Source: Prostheceraeus crozeri (Eukaryota > Platyhelminthes > Polycladida > Euryleptidae). Taken from it: a stretch of DNA of 64,000 nt. This document shows, in pieces, positions 1 to 12,198 of the stretch. A program made the translations under genes and the position numbers. Within the stretch, counting starts at the first letter, position 1; each line of letters starts with the position of its first letter. The stretch is taken from positions 1 through 64,000 of the forward strand of contig CAJQUW010005291.1 in assembly GCA_907163375.1 (NCBI GenBank). Direction: 5' to 3'. The notes beneath the pieces are model-generated. The model saw only the letters and a program-made list of their open reading frames with translations, did not search any database and was not told where the DNA came from.

Positions 1-840
1 AGCCATGAGTCGCTCCATGTTCAAATTGTGGAATATATGCTGCGATTTGATGACCGTGAGGACAGAATGAATAGAATCACTACAGACACTTATGCAGCTT
101 TCAGAGATACGTGGAACAGTGTCAACGAGAATCTATCCAAGTATTTCATCGCAAGTCCATGTATTACTGTCGACGAGCAGCTTGTGTCGTCAAAAACAAG
201 GTCTCCACACAGAATCTACTGTCCAATGAAACCAGGAAAATATGGTGAGTTGATCCGATGGATCTGTGATTCAAACTTCAATTATTTCCTCAACGGCTGT
301 CCTTTGACAAAGCGGCCACAAGATCCGGCAGCAGCAACGCAGCATCAGACACAGAATAAAGCCGAGAATTTGGTGATGGATTTGGCGGAGCCCTCTCTAG
401 GTCATGGTAGAAATATAACCGGTGATAGATTCTTCACTAGCAAGACTCTGACTGAAAAATTACTTCAACGGACAACAACATATGTTGGTACAGTGACGAA
501 GAACCAAGATTCATACCGAAAGATCTCCATCATGAAAAGGAAGTGCATGAGTCTGAATTTGTGTTTGGTGGTCAAAACAAACAGCTGACAATTCAAAGCT
601 ATCAAGTGAAAAGAAAGCGCAAAGTCTTCATGTTATGAAGCATGCATCACAACAGTCATACGGAAGAAGATCGAAAAAGAGAAATTGACATTCAGCTCTT
701 CTACAACAGTACAAAGTCAGTAGTCGATACTGTTGACAAGATAGCGAAACAGTACACAGTGCGCACTTTGACCAGAAGATGGCCTCATACTCATATTCTA
801 ACAGTTTGCAAGATGCCTAAATTTGATTTTTCAATCTGAA
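1..840 (+). pseudogene. piggyBac transposase, broken, 5' end outside window
   Basis: The reading frames match the DDD catalytic domain of piggyBac (PGBD-type) transposases, which cut and paste at TTAA sites. Seen in order: LRFDDRE, ITVDEQLV with the first catalytic Asp, the MKPGKYGELIRW block (family KPxKYGIKxW), ITGDRFFTSKTL with the second Asp, and SVVDTVDKIAKQYT with the third Asp region. The main open frame covers 28-588. The next block is in another frame and the third is open at 642-839, so there are at least two frameshifts and the gene is dead. The usual C-terminal cysteine-rich zinc domain is not apparent. The element lies directly against copy A of the segmental duplication. Confidence 0.85.
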
Positions 841-922
841 ATACATTGATATATGGCTTATGAGTGAAGTTCTTGGATTTTAGAGGTATGGTCAAATTGA
901 CCATACCTTTGTCGTCCTAGGG
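1..922 (+). mobile_element. piggyBac transposon, right part, entering from the left window edge
   Basis: The element runs in from outside the window. Its right end is ...CCTAGGG immediately followed by TTAA at 923-926, the usual piggyBac terminus and target. The homologous position in the second copy of the segmental duplication (TTAA at 38378-38381) is an empty site, so this end is fixed by comparison. The left end is not visible. Downstream of the coding part, 880-910 contains a short palindrome (GGTATGGTCAAATTGACCATACC), probably part of the inner terminal structure. Confidence 0.8.
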
Positions 923-1229
923 TTAATATTGTCCGGGGCCTGTAGGCCCATCGAAGTCAACAATAGAATAAAGCTACCTCTGTCGATCTCTCTCTTATCT
1001 GTGCGTGCAGTTAACACAACGGCCGAGTACTGTGATTTCAATTTTTGTACAAATAGATTTATCACAGGTCTATCGAAATTGGAATTGAGGTGGAATTGAG
1101 GTTTATCAAGGTTAATTCCAATTCCAATTCCAGTAGATTTAAATATCGTCGATTCCAATTCCAATCCCGACTTTTCCAACTCTGGTTATGAGGCTACAAA
1201 AATGCCGGGCATGTCCGCACAGTCACACA

Positions 1230-1790
1230 AGTGAGATAAATCACTTGGTATTTTGCTTACATGCGTGTTACGGAAGTATTTGCACATTTAGGATTTTCTG
1301 ACTTGTGATCAAAACACTTTCACACAAGCAGTTGATTTGACATTACACTTCGAAGATCTACCGCACATCTGCCTTCTCACTTTGATCACCTCATATTCAA
1401 CAAACAACGCAATTCTTGATATCATCATTCACTTCTTTATAAACACCTTCAAACCGAGTTGGCTGACCACCATTTGACTATCGAACGTAAGAAGGTGCTG
1501 GACGCCGCGGCCCGTCACGCTGTGCCAAGGTCAACTTTACTTTTACTTTTGACCAATGAAATTGAAAACTTCCAGTCAGAACTTCTTTTTAACTTGCTCC
1601 TAGTATGAATCGCCTGACTCGCAAACTGGTGAACTATATATTTGACCTTACACTTCTCAGATCTACCGCAGATTGAAACACCAATGAGAACCGCCTCCTG
1701 GCTTGTCGGAGGATCAACATACATCTACAAGTTCGATGAATTCAGCTCAGCTGACATAACCGAAATAGAGGTTTCAACATTTGCTCTCAA
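1230..1790. other. Conserved non-identified part of the duplication, copy A
   Basis: This stretch is kept almost unchanged in copy B (38670-39220). It contains two diverged copies of a short motif (TTACACTTC..AGATCTACCGCA near 1345 and 1650). Short open frames occur on both strands (for example minus 1515-1724, retained in B at 38943-39152), but the plus frame that is open in B is shifted in A. No known domain is recognised and I do not call a gene here. Confidence 0.4.
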
Positions 1791-2249
1791 TTCTTAAACA
1801 AATAATTCATCAAGCAAAAAACTACTGTTTAGGTTGATCAGTAATCCCTCAACTTTGCATTCACTGCACATAGCAATAATAACGAGCAAATACTTTGTTA
1901 CTCATATTTTTTGATCGATTGAATTCATTTCATAATGCGTATTTATTTTCTAATGGAATTATACCCCGACAGATGACAATCATTCAGGCTTTATGCATTC
2001 ACCTATTTTTCCCGTTCAGAATATTTTTATGCAATTTTGATGTCAGTAAGTTGTGTTACTGCACTGTAAACTGTAAGGCACGAAAATTCCCTTGAATTAG
2101 GCACGAAACTTAGGCATCAATTCTAACCAACACAAGGCACGAGTGGGCACGAAGCCTTGGCGCCTAAGTTCGTGCCCATTGGTGCCTAATTTTTCTCTTC
2201 GCGAAATACAGCTTCTACATGCTACTGGTATCAGTAGTAAAATCCCTAC

Positions 2250-5185
2250 CCTTATTTATTACTATATCGTAAAATGCTCTTCCGTTAATTATTCTGAATT
2301 AAAAGAAAAACAGTTTCTATAATTCGATCATGGATATATATAATTTCAAATGAATAAGAAGCAAAATATCGGATTTCTAGTATGCACGAAGGGAATTACT
2401 TTTTGAGAATCCGAACAATTCAACATCGATGCATATATAAAGTACCATCAGATTTTATGAGCATTTAAAACTATAAAACATGCTTCTCGAAAAGTCTGAA
2501 TAATTCATATAACACGATTCGAGTATACTTAACAAAACTCCAGGACATATGCCGGCTGTATAAAAATCAAAACGTTCAGAAATTTTGTTCCATATTTACA
2601 AAGCGTGTCGTCTGAAACAGAGAGTCAAAAAAGCATACAGTGAAAGGCATTCAGTAAGTTAAAAAGTTTTTTTGTAGCAAAATTCATAAGAAATTATAAT
2701 GTCATGGAAAACTTAGTTACGGAAATTCTTGAAAACTGTCTTATTCCAACGAAGTTTCAAAGTGACAATTGTCAAAATATGTTTTATAGAAATGTACAAT
2801 AAAGCTTTGAAGCTCACTGTTTTTAGTTGCATTTCAAATCATTCAAATCAACACGAAAAAGAGTTCGGACAGTTTTCGAGGAAATGCTTGGAGCACAAGG
2901 CCGTCAATTGTCTGCAGAGTCCCTCATAATGATTGAGTATTTATATTGCTACCATAGGTGCATAAAAAACAAAGCTAAGGCGATTGACAATGAATGGATG
3001 AACAAACTAACTGTAACGTGCATCTTATACAGATAATAGAAATGTCACAAAGTTAGTTTCGCAGCATGAAAACATTGAACATGTTTGTCTTGAAGTCCAG
3101 AAGGGATGACGATCAAACATCATAATGGGGTAGTAAATTCCAATCGACAATGGCTCTCTGGGAGAAAAAATGTTCACGAGACGGAACCCTTAAAAATTTT
3201 GAAAACGCTTCAAGTCGCAAACGCAAGTCCGCAAGTTGAAGAAAGTACCGGAATCACAGGGAGTCAGTCGAAGATATCAAGTCGAAGACGTTGAGGGGTT
3301 GGAATTCTAAGGATTCGTAGACGGTCTTCGTAGGAATGCCCGTACATTGGCGCCATCAGTATCAAGAATGACCCCATTTGACGAAGTTCCGGAGGGGCTG
3401 AAGATATTCCACCAATATGTATTAATTCCTGAAAATAGAGAAGAGAATGTAAAAATAGACTATGATAGTCTTTTATTCGCAATTGTTGTTCATAAATGAA
3501 GACGGTAGGTCATGTACACACATAAGCATCAAGGATTGTCAAAATTAATCACCCCAATCACTTTTTAATTAATTTGAGTCAATTGATTGATTGGTTGATA
3601 CAGCAATTTCAATTAATTAATTGGCTGGAATAAAGAATTTCAATTAATTGATTGATATTTTTCCAATTCGTATTGATTGCTGCATTTTCCAATTGCAACC
3701 AATTAATTGCTATCTGTTAGTAGCCGAGATTGAATATCTAATTTCGCCTCTGCAGTATTTTACTTTTCACAATTTACAATTATAGTAAGCATTTCAGGTT
3801 GGCAAGTAGTAACAACGTTAAGATTCATGGGTATCCACAATTAAATTCATATTTGTTTCAACCAGAGTAGACCAAGCAGCTCTAAAATGTAGGCGAAATT
3901 TTTCTACTCATTCGTCACTGATAAAAACAATGCAGAGAATCACGAACGCTTGTATAAACTATATGCCAAAGGCATGAGAGCAAATCTAAGGAAATTATCA
4001 CTTGTCTGATTGGTCTGACTAATCAGTATTAAAAAATATATGAGACTGTTTATTGCTGTGTAACGTGTATATAGTTAAACAAATCTTGGATCAAGTAAAT
4101 TAATAATTAATGCTTTCAAGTTGTAGAAACTGTGCTCGAATTTTGGATTCCATTTTCAATACTGATTCGCTCACAATTCCAAATACAATCATTTGATTGA
4201 TACATTTTCCAACTTCAATTGGTTAATTGGTTCACAATTTCCATTCCAATTAATTGATTTTTTTTTCAATTTTAATCAATTGATTTTCTTGTCCAATTAA
4301 ATTGCAACCAATTATTGAAATCTCTGATAAGTATTGATGAATGACTATGATATTATTGAAAGTCCTTCACTAGACTAGGAAGCATCGGAATCAGGCTTTC
4401 TAACAGCTTAGCTATCATCTACTATTCAATTCAAACATTTCTTAAAGCAAGGTGAATAAATGAAAATAGGAAATTACAAGATACAGTTAGAATCATGTGA
4501 CACAGTGAGACATTTACAACAGTTGAATACATCTACAACTAAAGAATGCACCATCATGGTTCAGCTGTCTGTTCAGATTGTGTTTTTATGAACACTGCCT
4601 CAATAATATTTGAAACAAAGCTGTTTGTTAGAGACTTGAGCTAGGATTTTCTTATTTTCAGGAATACAGCTCAATTTATGATCAGATTAAACTGTCTGCA
4701 GATAATTTCAGCTATCTCTAACCATTGATTAAACTGCCAGTTTAGCTGGAATTCTGAAGTTTTCAGCATCATAGCCAAAGCCTTTAATAGCTTCGATTTA
4801 AATATGATGGAGGCTTTGTACATAAAAAAGTCTAACCCTGATCTGAAAAGACAGTTGAACAATGATGAGGCGTATATAGCCTACGATATATGGACTTCAC
4901 TCTTAGACTGCATATACTTGCATTTAACATATATCTTGTGCTTCATGATATACATGAAGGCCTACAGCATTCTTCCAAATGCCAGCTGCTTTAAATAATT
5001 CTCAAAAATTTACCAAAATATCACATGAGGCAACATTGATGAAAGGCTTCATGCCTAATGGGCCTCCGAGTATAAATACGGTTCATTTATTTAATGACGA
5101 CATCATATTTCGAAAGTTTGGACAAAAGGCGTCGCTCGTTCAGACATGGAACGTCAACGTCTGTCAGTGAGGGAGATTCTTCATT
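2250..5185. other. Interior of the CACTA-like element, no gene seen
   Basis: AT-rich sequence without a supportable open frame. Two low-complexity blocks rich in AATTGATTG/CAATTAATTG motifs lie at about 3540-3720 and 4160-4320. Short open frames (such as 2729-2929 and 4804-4998) look like chance. Confidence 0.5.
3540..4330. repeat. CAATTAATTG-rich low-complexity blocks
   Basis: About 3540-3720 and 4160-4320 are built of degenerate CAATTGATTG / CAATTAATTG units and their complements, separated by ordinary AT-rich sequence. The two blocks could be the diverged arms of one old element, but the alignment by eye is not convincing. Confidence 0.4.
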
Positions 5186-5190
5186 CATTT

Positions 5191-5746
5191 GGAATTTCAA
5201 AAAATAAATGACTGAAAAATGTCGCTCCTTTGATTACGACAGGTAATTTAAATAGATGCACTTGAGATAAAATCCCGACATGTTTCGTCCTGCGTACAGT
5301 ACCAATGGTGCTAGCGGTTGATAGAAAATTCAAATTCATCATTGTCAGCATCAGTAAATGACGACGCTATGTTGTTTTGGGTATTAAGTTAATCAAGCTA
5401 TAACTAAACCGTCGTCATGAGCTGATCTGATGAGTTGCCACTACACAGCAATAGGCTACATGGTAAATTTGTATAATTTTCTAACAACCGCCAGCACAGG
5501 GATCGCAATTCACCTAAAAAAATGCAGAATCGGGAAAAATCGGGGCTTGAATGCATAAATTTGAAATATCCACATTAGACAAATTTCGTGAAAAACGGAA
5601 AAGCCGGAAAATTGCGATCCATGCGCCAGCACCATTGACACTACACAGGATGAAGCATGTTGAGATTTTATCTTCAGCACAACAATTTGAATTACTAGTT
5701 GTAACCAAAGGAGCGACATTTTTCAGTCATTTATTCTTTGAAATTC
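5191..5746. mobile_element. Hairpin MITE of about 0.56 kb
   Basis: The outer arms are inverted: 5191-5232 (GGAATTTCAAAAAATAAATG... to CGCTCCTTTG) and 5706-5746 (CAAAGGAGCGACATTTTTCA...). A second inverted block pairs about 5262-5290 (GATAAAATCCCGACATG) with about 5651-5680 (CATGTTGAGATTTTATC). The interior has no coding sign. No clear target duplication was found, so the superfamily is open. Confidence 0.6.
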
Positions 5747-5779
5747 AAAAAAACATGGAATGGATTCCAAATCAAGGGG

Positions 5780-7540
5780 ATATAGGATAGGAGCTGTCAG
5801 TCAATTAGAAATGAAAAATATAGATTTGATCATCCATAATAGCAATAAATGCTGATGAAAAGAATTTCAGTGCATGAATTGTATCACTGAACTTTTGCTT
5901 GAATCTTTGCATTAATTTAACTTCAATCGCTTTACTAGTGCATAGCTAACTTATCAAAATTTATTTGACTAAAATCACCTTGTTAGTGTTTGTCTACAGT
6001 ATCTGTAATATTTGTTAACTAACGGAAATGTATTTTATGTTTCTTCATCCATAATAATTTGGCGCTGTAGTACCAACGCAACCGAATCTAGTACCAACTT
6101 TCTAAAAAGGGCTTGCACAGAATTGAAAACCAAGAATTCTAATAATACATGTAAGCAACCCATCTTTGTCATCTTTATTCAGATAGGCCTATAGATGAAA
6201 TAAACGGCGCAATCGTTTCCTAACCGAGACTTCGATGTGTTGGGATTGGTCTGAATATTGTCTACTAAATTTGATGCTGTTATTAACATGAGCGAGCAGA
6301 TAGCTAAATGTTATTTGACATTAACAGACTCGAGAAGTTTACTCAACAGCTTTAAATTGAGAAACCTCTAATGAATCCATCCAACAGGGGTGAGCAAGAT
6401 CAATATGATCCAATCCGTAGATATGTTGACAGGCATTTTGATCTTAATCAGTATGTAGAATTCATCAATTGTTTAGCAAGCTATTCTCAAGTAGGCCTAC
6501 AGGCCTATGAGATGAATTAAATTGCTGGATTCTTGACAAGGGCTAGCTGGAATAGCAGATAGAAAGTGTGAATCCACCACTCTACCACTGATGTCGAAAC
6601 AGCCTGAAATTCGATAATTGAATTATCGAAGAAATCAAGCTAGCCTACTATTGAAATACTTTATCCTCGTCTACATGGATAACTTGAGAAGATAATGCCG
6701 TTATCGGATAAGCCTAGTGCCTAATCGAGTACAAACATAAGCTCAAATGATAGATGTGGACCATTGTCTTCACTAAGCTTGAAAAAATCTTCAGAAATCG
6801 AAGTTTGATTGGGAAATTGTAAAAGAAAAACTGGAAAACTTATTCACCAGGTCAATTAATGAAATTCATGAAAACAAACTTTATAATGCATAATGTGCAT
6901 GTTATACATATATCATACCATTTAGAAAAAATAATGTTACATATGGAGTTTACTGAAACTAGAATTGCTCTTCCTTCGTTGTTTAATTGAAACTTTGGAA
7001 CGGTGGAAGGAAAAGATAGGCCTGTATAACTGCGGTCAGTTCCCTAAGGAGGCTCTCACAAGACTAAAGATAATATTTTTCATTGAATAATTATGGGCAT
7101 GAGAGTTATTATCGTACACGTGTGTACAAAACACAACACTTTCTTTTGTCGACATTTCTCAACACTTTAATCCAAACACTATTCCCGATTTCACAGGAGC
7201 GACTAAATGGTCCGAAAAATTTTTGACATTTTGACATTTTTAGCCGCACAAAATATGGTGCATAATAATAATTTCAAATTCACAACTTTTGTGTTCAGTA
7301 TGAAAATGGGTTGGAAGAAGTCGGCATTCACAGTTCACAAGGAAGCGCAGTATTTTATTCACGGTCCAAGCAAATATTCTGTAAGCCATCTGACTACCTA
7401 TTAATTACCGTAAAATATGACGAGTAGTCCGTACTCTTGGGCCCATGATTCCCTATCTTTCACAAAGCGCGCCATCGGCTCTTTTTATAAATCAAATTCT
7501 CTCAGATAATGCCGAAATATCTGTCTGGTTATTCGCATTT
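5780..7540. other. Gene-free stretch in the CACTA-like element
   Basis: AT-rich, only short chance frames (for example 6012-6194, 7207-7404). Nothing recognised. Confidence 0.5.
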
Positions 7541-7544
7541 TGGC

Positions 7545-8190
7545 ACACTGTTGCCGGTATTTGTGGGTAATCTCCCCACGTTTTCAAATTTGTCTAAAAT
7601 CCTTAGAATTGAATCAGTCGTCACACAACTTCAGCTCCAAATTTTTGAGAATATTTTCTACCCATGTGCAAAATTTTATCAAATCGGACAGGTGATTTTG
7701 ATTTTTAGATGACAAATTGAAGTGTAACGATGTCAGCAACTTGATCTGACTTTGTCTGTTCGACGCATTATTGTTGTGTGCATTGTTCTCTCTCCCTCTC
7801 CGTCTCATCATTACTGTCTAAAATCTTCCCATGACCACTACCCTACCACACATTTCTGAATTAAAATATGTCAAATGGAAAGGATGTGGTATGGGTCATT
7901 ATAACTTCAAGAGTTGTCGCGACATAACTTAGTTGACTTACATGTAGTGCTATCTGCTCAGTGCTGAGACGATGTCAGGCACTGATGAAGCCGCTGACAT
8001 CGTTACACTTCACGTTATCGTCTCTAATTCAAAAAGAACTTGTCCGATTTGCATAAACGTTTGCATGTGGTTAGAAAATATACTCAAATGCCTGTATCTG
8101 AAGTTTTGTGATTTATTCATTTATACTGATGATTTTAGACAAATTTGAAAAGGTGTTGAGATAACCCATAAATACCCGATTAATATACGA
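7545..8190. mobile_element. Diverged foldback-type element, arms about 190 bp
   Basis: The left arm (about 7550-7745) and right arm (about 7995-8185) are inverted copies. Shared blocks include TTTTCAAATTTGTCTAAAAT, CAAATCGGACA and AAGTGTAACGATGTCAGC. Arm identity by eye is about 75-80%, so it is old. The spacer contains a smaller palindromic run (GCTCAGTGCTGAG). No coding content. Confidence 0.55.
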
Positions 8191-8639
8191 ATAATATACG
8201 AATGTTATTTATTAATCAATATGGTACAAGTTCTCTGGAATAGCGGACATGAAATCAGCAAAAGAAACATTTAGTAAAATAATTATCATCTGAAAATGAT
8301 GATCTATGGTTGTTAAATAATATGAAAGAGTAATGAATAAGTTTTCCCATGGAAAAAGTAATTATCTAAATACAGCGTTGAGTTAACATATTTATTGACT
8401 TGGGAGGAATTGTTTGAAACATCCATGTTCAGCACACCCTAACATGCACGGATGACTGATAGCCATAGTTGTCATCATGTAAAAGTCAGTTCAAATGTTC
8501 AGTCATTAAATATTGTGCATCCCTAAGACCAGATCATTCACTAGGCCTACCTTTCAGATGGCATTTTACATGTCATATTGGCCATTTGATTAGCATAATT
8601 TCCAATTTGAGCTAGAAAATAGTATCAAACTCTGGTATC

Positions 8640-8880
8640 GAAGTCTTGGAACCATGGCCCGGCAGTTCCCCTGACATGAAAATCATCGAGAACTGCTGGG
8701 CTGTGGTGAAGAAGCGAGTTGCTCAACGGAACCCACTTCTCTCAATGATCTCAAGAAGACGGTGTAGCCGAAATTAACGAAGAGTATTGGGAGATGCTGA
8801 TTAAATCCAGTGCCGAAACGCATAAGCTGTCCTCAAGGCCATGGGAGGACCAACAAAGTATTGACATTTTGACTATTGTT
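8640..8880 (+). pseudogene. Tc1/mariner transposase C-terminal remnant
   Basis: A short stretch translates as WPGSSPDMKIIENCWAVVKK and onward, matching the Tc1 block WPxxSPDLNPIENxWxxxK that holds the third catalytic residue (E in IIEN). It ends with AMGGPTKY like many Tc1 proteins. Between these it is broken by a frameshift and stops; everything upstream of the block is gone or unrecognisable. It lies inside the 8.57-kb CACTA-like element and is older than, or a passenger of, that element. Confidence 0.75.
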
Positions 8881-8889
8881 GAAGTAATA

Positions 8890-10550
8890 GCCTTAGATTT
8901 CGTAATTTTCGAATGAGCGCAATTAGTGAAAATCACGCTATTAACCTGAGCACATATTTCAGGAGTTGGAATAGATGTTGTTGCATCAATATACTATTTT
9001 CTAACTCAAATAGAAAATTATGTGGGCAAAAAATGTGGGCATGCGAATGCTAGTGCATTTGGCATCAACATTTTGAGCTAATGTCCCAGCAAGCAACTCA
9101 ATGTAACATTAATTAGCTCTTTTCTAGTCTCCCCTTGCCAGTAGCTAATAGGCAGTTCTCTTTGCGGGACCATCAGGTGGCCACCTCTACAACTCTGATT
9201 TTAATGTCTTTCTTAATCCCCTTATTCTGCGGGCATCGAGCATCAAATGGCCTGTCGAAACCCTGATTTTTAAGGTGATTCATTGCGACGAGTTGCAATA
9301 AAAACTCGCACATTACGTTTCCGGTGGAACCTACTCAACGAGCGCGCAGCTTATGACGTCACATACGAGTTCTATTCGTCGTCAGCATAAGCTATACCCG
9401 ATATCTAAGTTACTCGTGTTCCTGGTGCTATGATCCTTTTTGATTTCATGCGTTTTACATAACAAAACGTACTATGGTACTGGCTGGGGGAAACCATTAA
9501 TATTCATTTGTTAACTGTATGTACACGCCTAATATAATAATCATGGTCTCGGCACTGGCATCCTGGGATCTCGAACGCCTAAAAAATGGTCGAGATCTCG
9601 TGATCGAATTCATTACTCTGAAGTAAGATTCGATAGATCGCTAGCCACACATTTTGCCCATTTGAAGCTGTGTAACATATAGCATTGCATTTTTTATTTT
9701 ACAATGCTATTTAACCACAATATTAAGAAAATGAGATTTAATATAAAACTCCATTTTACTTCGGATTGAATAGTTTTCAACCATTGTGTATGGTTTCAAG
9801 TTTCCATTGCATTGAACAAAGACCCTAGTTTCATGTATGTTTTATAATACCTAAAGAACCGTTTGTGAATATCGCCTTGAAGCAAATATGAATAGAATGG
9901 TTCTCACCTCGAAAATGGGACACTGAATGATCTTAATTTGATTTGCAGTTTCGAAATGAATGTTGCATGAACAGTGCAATTCACAAAGAAAAAATCACAT
10001 GAATATGAAAATCGTCTAGTTAACACAGAGCGTAAACATGACTTAAGTTGAGAAAGCATTTCTTTCCAAGAAATATTTGTTCTGTCTGAGCTTGCAGTAT
10101 GCAGCAAAACATCAAAATGCATCATACTGAAACTTGAATGGACGTTGGTCTTGTCGGAAAGCTAAACTACACAAATCATTTGATATTTGGCTTAGTACAT
10201 TATATTTCCAAGGATGCATGAATATTTTCAAACGAACTCATGTCGTACTTACCTTCTTCCATGCAGCACCTTTTTCTGTTCTTCAAATATAATTTTGCTT
10301 GATTCAAGCCCACATGCCATCCTGAACAGCTGTTATCGCAAGCGCTACTCAACAACACTTCACGGATGGAAGAATGAAAGAATGTCTTTAAAATGTAGGA
10401 GACTCAAACAAAGGAGATTTAAATTTGACGAGTTGAGTAATTTGAAGCTTAGATGGCTTAATTTCGAATAAATTAACTTCCTAATTAGCAATCGTAAATG
10501 AAGAAGTTTTTCTGTATGTGGTTTTTACCAGATAAACAAATATTTGGCTT
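8890..10550. other. Gene-free stretch in the CACTA-like element
   Basis: No recognisable gene or repeat. An open frame at 10214-10471 (85 residues) shows no known motif and is treated as chance. Confidence 0.45.
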
Positions 10551-10747
10551 GGTGCCCATTAGTGCCTTCAGGCATCAATAGGCGCTAATAGGCACCAGAT
10601 TTTGACTTCGTGCCCTACAGTTTACAGTGTGATGTAAGTAAAGTCAGAGCGAGAATTATGCAGGAAAAATTCTTAGCAGAAAGATGACACATAGAAGGGA
10701 ATGTATTTCTTGTTCATATCGCACACAATGTCTATTGAACTTCCTTT

Positions 10748-11377
10748 TCACTTGGTGAACTTCGTGCATTGCCGAATACATGGTTGAGAGATCATTGAGC
10801 ATCGCGCATTGCAGTCATCTTGATGTCTTTTTTCCGCCGCAACACATGGCCTATAGCAGGCGTCCCATCCTTGTGAGCAATTAAACTCGCAGTCTAATTT
10901 CTCCTCTCCAGTTTTCCTGCTGCATCTCGTGCGTCGGCAGACATCAGTCTTCCTGGTGCACCTCTGCGGACATCGCTGATCGTAAATACTGCAATCAAAC
11001 ATGCAAGCTTCTATTTTCTCTTGCATCAGACTGTTGCAGCCATTCAGGCAGCAAATATTCCTTGGTCCGTCCTTGAAGCATCCGAACTGACATCTGTCGA
11101 ATTGCCGTGAGCACTCTTCGGTGCATGCCTCGTCTTTCACCAATTGCCCTGATTTGCTCCAGCTGTAACACTTTTGGCTGCAGGACCTGATAGTTCGTAG
11201 ACAACGACCATTACAAAGGATCTCTGCTGATTCCTTCCGTCTACAAGCGGCATCACAGGGAGATGAGAAATTCGAACTCCGATTATCGAAGAAATTTCGG
11301 CAGATGGAGGCGTTGTTGTCGGCAGAAATGCAAGTTATTGCACCGAACACGATGAGCAGCAGTTTGAGAGACGTCAT
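10748..11377 (-). CDS. Secreted cysteine-rich protein with repeated CxxxC pairs, copy A
   Basis: A 209-residue protein starting MTSLKLLLIVFGAITC; residues 1 to about 19 form a typical signal peptide, so it is expected to be secreted. The mature part has about 13 CxxxC pairs (CDAAC, CNGRC, CSQKC, CTEEC, CQFGC, CLNGC, CMFDC, CPQRC, CEFNC, CYRPC, CNARC, CIRQC and CRRTRC as a variant), many set as CxxxC-x6-CxxxC, the spacing expected of disulfide-bonded helical hairpins. Two NxS sites (NAS, NRSSNFS) may be glycosylated. The start is chosen for the signal peptide; a splice acceptor (TATTTCAG) lies 7 bases upstream, implying a 5' UTR intron. A near-identical paralogue lies in copy B. I do not recognise the family; an effector, venom-like or matrix role is possible but unproven. 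Confidence 0.85.
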   Translation of the reverse strand: MTSLKLLLIVFGAITCISADNNASICRNFFDNRSSNFSSPCDAACRRKESAEILCNGRCLRTIRSCSQKCYSWSKSGQLVKDEACTEECSRQFDRCQFGCFKDGPRNICCLNGCNSLMQEKIEACMFDCSIYDQRCPQRCTRKTDVCRRTRCSRKTGEEKLDCEFNCSQGWDACYRPCVAAEKRHQDDCNARCSMISQPCIRQCTKFTK

Positions 11378-11546
11378 TTCTTGTCTGAAATAGAAATCGA
11401 TGTCAGTTAGCGGTTTCAGGCAGGCTTGTTGATGTGACGGATTTCCTAATGAGAAGCAACTATCCTTGCACCTCAGTTTCTTTTCATTGTTGATTCATTT
11501 CAATATTCTTCCATTTTTCTACATATTCATTCTACAAAGATCACTA
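11378..11546 (-). promoter_or_regulatory. Upstream region of cysteine-rich gene A with 5' UTR splice acceptor
   Basis: On the minus strand GATTTCTATTTCAG|ACAAGAA precedes the ATG, a good acceptor. The first, non-coding exon and promoter must lie further right, but a truncated CACTA MITE starts at 11547. No TATA box could be assigned. Confidence 0.4.
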
Positions 11547-11820
11547 CACTAGGTGACATGTCACGTTCAATTACGCGTAATTCAGGTTTGAACCGCGCGT
11601 AATTACACATGACCCCAAACATCCGTGGCTATGCGGGATATTGCTGCAATATAAGTTATATAAGTCAGTATAGTTGGCAGTCCTGTTATATAGACTTTGC
11701 GTCTCATGTGTCTGTATGTATCAGAGGCTAAACAATGTGATAGGACCTCAATTTCATGCTCAGGGAAGACAGAACATCATCTTAAGTTAATTCATCTTAG
11801 TGGTTCAAGCGGCAGCGCAG
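11547..11820. mobile_element. CACTA-type MITE, left half only
   Basis: Begins CACTAGGTGACATG and matches the left part of the complete copy at 40399-40881. At 11820 the sequence jumps to material that in copy B lies 1.47 kb further on. The right inverted end is missing, so the loss happened in copy A. Confidence 0.7.
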
Positions 11821-12198
11821 AAACCTCAAAACAAGGCCGTGAAGTAGTCAGTTCATTTTCTAGTCATTTGAAATCTTTGTGTTCCTCATAACCGGAATTT
11901 GAAGCTACTCGGAATTGCAGAATACCACTTCACAGATGAAGGAGGTGATTTGCAGGCAAAATTTAAGGTTAATTTGCAGGTTAAATTTCTGCAAAATCAA
12001 AATTCCGTCAAAATCAACAATTTTGTATTTTAAATTGCTGTTTATAATGCGAAGATTTGAGAGTCATCTGCACTGTAAATATATTTCATTCTCAATGTCG
12101 TGTAATGTGGAGCAGCATTTCAGAAGTTAGAGAGGGAAGAGGCCTCCCCATCACCGTGATATCATCGCAGTTCAGAGCGCGGTCTGGGTAGGTTTGGT

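Larger units (their letters stand above)
2062..10629. mobile_element. 8.57-kb CACTA/EnSpm-like transposon without a recognisable transposase
   Basis: The ends are inverted: the left end starts CACTGTAAACTGTAAGGCAC and the right end is the reverse complement of CACTGTAAACTGTAGGGCAC. The insertion is flanked by a 2-bp TG duplication (2060-2061 and 10630-10631). Copy B has the empty site with a single TG at 39493-39494, so the whole 8568 bp is one precise insertion. Subterminal GGCACGAA/TTCGTGCC motifs recur in both ends, a habit of CACTA elements. The interior is AT-rich, holds at least two hairpin MITEs and a Tc1 transposase remnant, and shows no TNP2-type transposase; it is probably non-autonomous. 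Family assignment rests on CACTG ends and the 2-bp duplication. Confidence 0.75.

Noticed and set aside
1515-1724. Open frame conserved in both duplicates (also 38943-39152)
   Set aside because: Conservation is explained by recent duplication of the whole segment; no start context, domain or selection evidence.
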